Below, in pieces: positions 6,222 to 6,235 of a stretch of 6,235 bases of DNA; position 1 is the stretch's first letter; each line of letters starts with the position of its first letter. A program made the translations under genes and the position numbers. The DNA is taken from the NCBI GenBank assembly GCA_022564695.1, contig JADFKX010000122.1:1-6235 (forward strand), written 5' to 3'. Below the pieces are notes generated by a model. The model worked only from the letters and a program-made list of their open reading frames with translations. It was not told the DNA's origin and did not search any database. This stretch comes from Chloroflexota bacterium (GTDB lineage Bacteria; Chloroflexota; Dehalococcoidia; SM23-28-2; RBG-16-64-32).

Positions 6222-6235
6222 GTACAAACCTGGAA
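6214..6235 (+). CDS. Start of a downstream gene, probably the next dcw gene (only about 7 codons visible)
   Basis: GTG at 6214 opens a frame out of phase with ddl that continues to the window end (MYKYKPG). It would overlap ddl by 8 nt, in line with the other junctions, and GAGGAG at 6198-6203 lies 10 nt upstream. TTG at 6212 (MCISTNLE) is an alternative start in another frame. By position in dcw clusters ftsQ is the natural candidate, and a short basic cytoplasmic leader would fit, but seven residues cannot identify it. Confidence 0.35.

Overview
The window is an uninterrupted, high-GC (about two-thirds by eye) segment of a division and cell wall (dcw) gene cluster, entirely on the + strand. 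In order it holds the 3' part of murD, then complete ftsW, murG, murC, murB and ddl, then the first few codons of a further gene that is probably the next dcw member (ftsQ by position only). I see no RNA gene, mobile element, CRISPR array, attachment site or terminator.

The genes form one pathway. MurC adds L-Ala to UDP-MurNAc, the product made by MurB. MurD adds D-Glu. Ddl makes the D-Ala-D-Ala dipeptide that MurF (not in the window) attaches. MurG adds GlcNAc to lipid I to give lipid II. FtsW polymerises lipid II into septal glycan. All key catalytic motifs that I can locate are present, apart from some substitutions in MurG and FtsW described below.

The genes are packed with no intergenic DNA. 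ftsW/murG, murG/murC and murC/murB each overlap by 4 nt (ATGA), and murB/ddl overlap by 1 nt (TGATG). murD/ftsW overlap by 13 nt if ftsW begins at the ATC codon I favour, and ddl overlaps the following gene by 8 nt if that gene begins at GTG. This predicts one polycistronic, translationally coupled transcript whose promoter lies outside the window.

The presence of murB between murC and ddl, the MurB form without the E. coli-type insertion and the long DdlA-type ligase argue against Proteobacteria. Together with MurD, MurG and MurC motif variants that I associate from memory with Chloroflexota, they suggest a high-GC, peptidoglycan-making bacterium, possibly a Dehalococcoidia-like lineage. That assignment is inference. 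No undescribed system is evident. The most useful observations are the non-canonical ftsW start and the altered acceptor-site motif in MurG.
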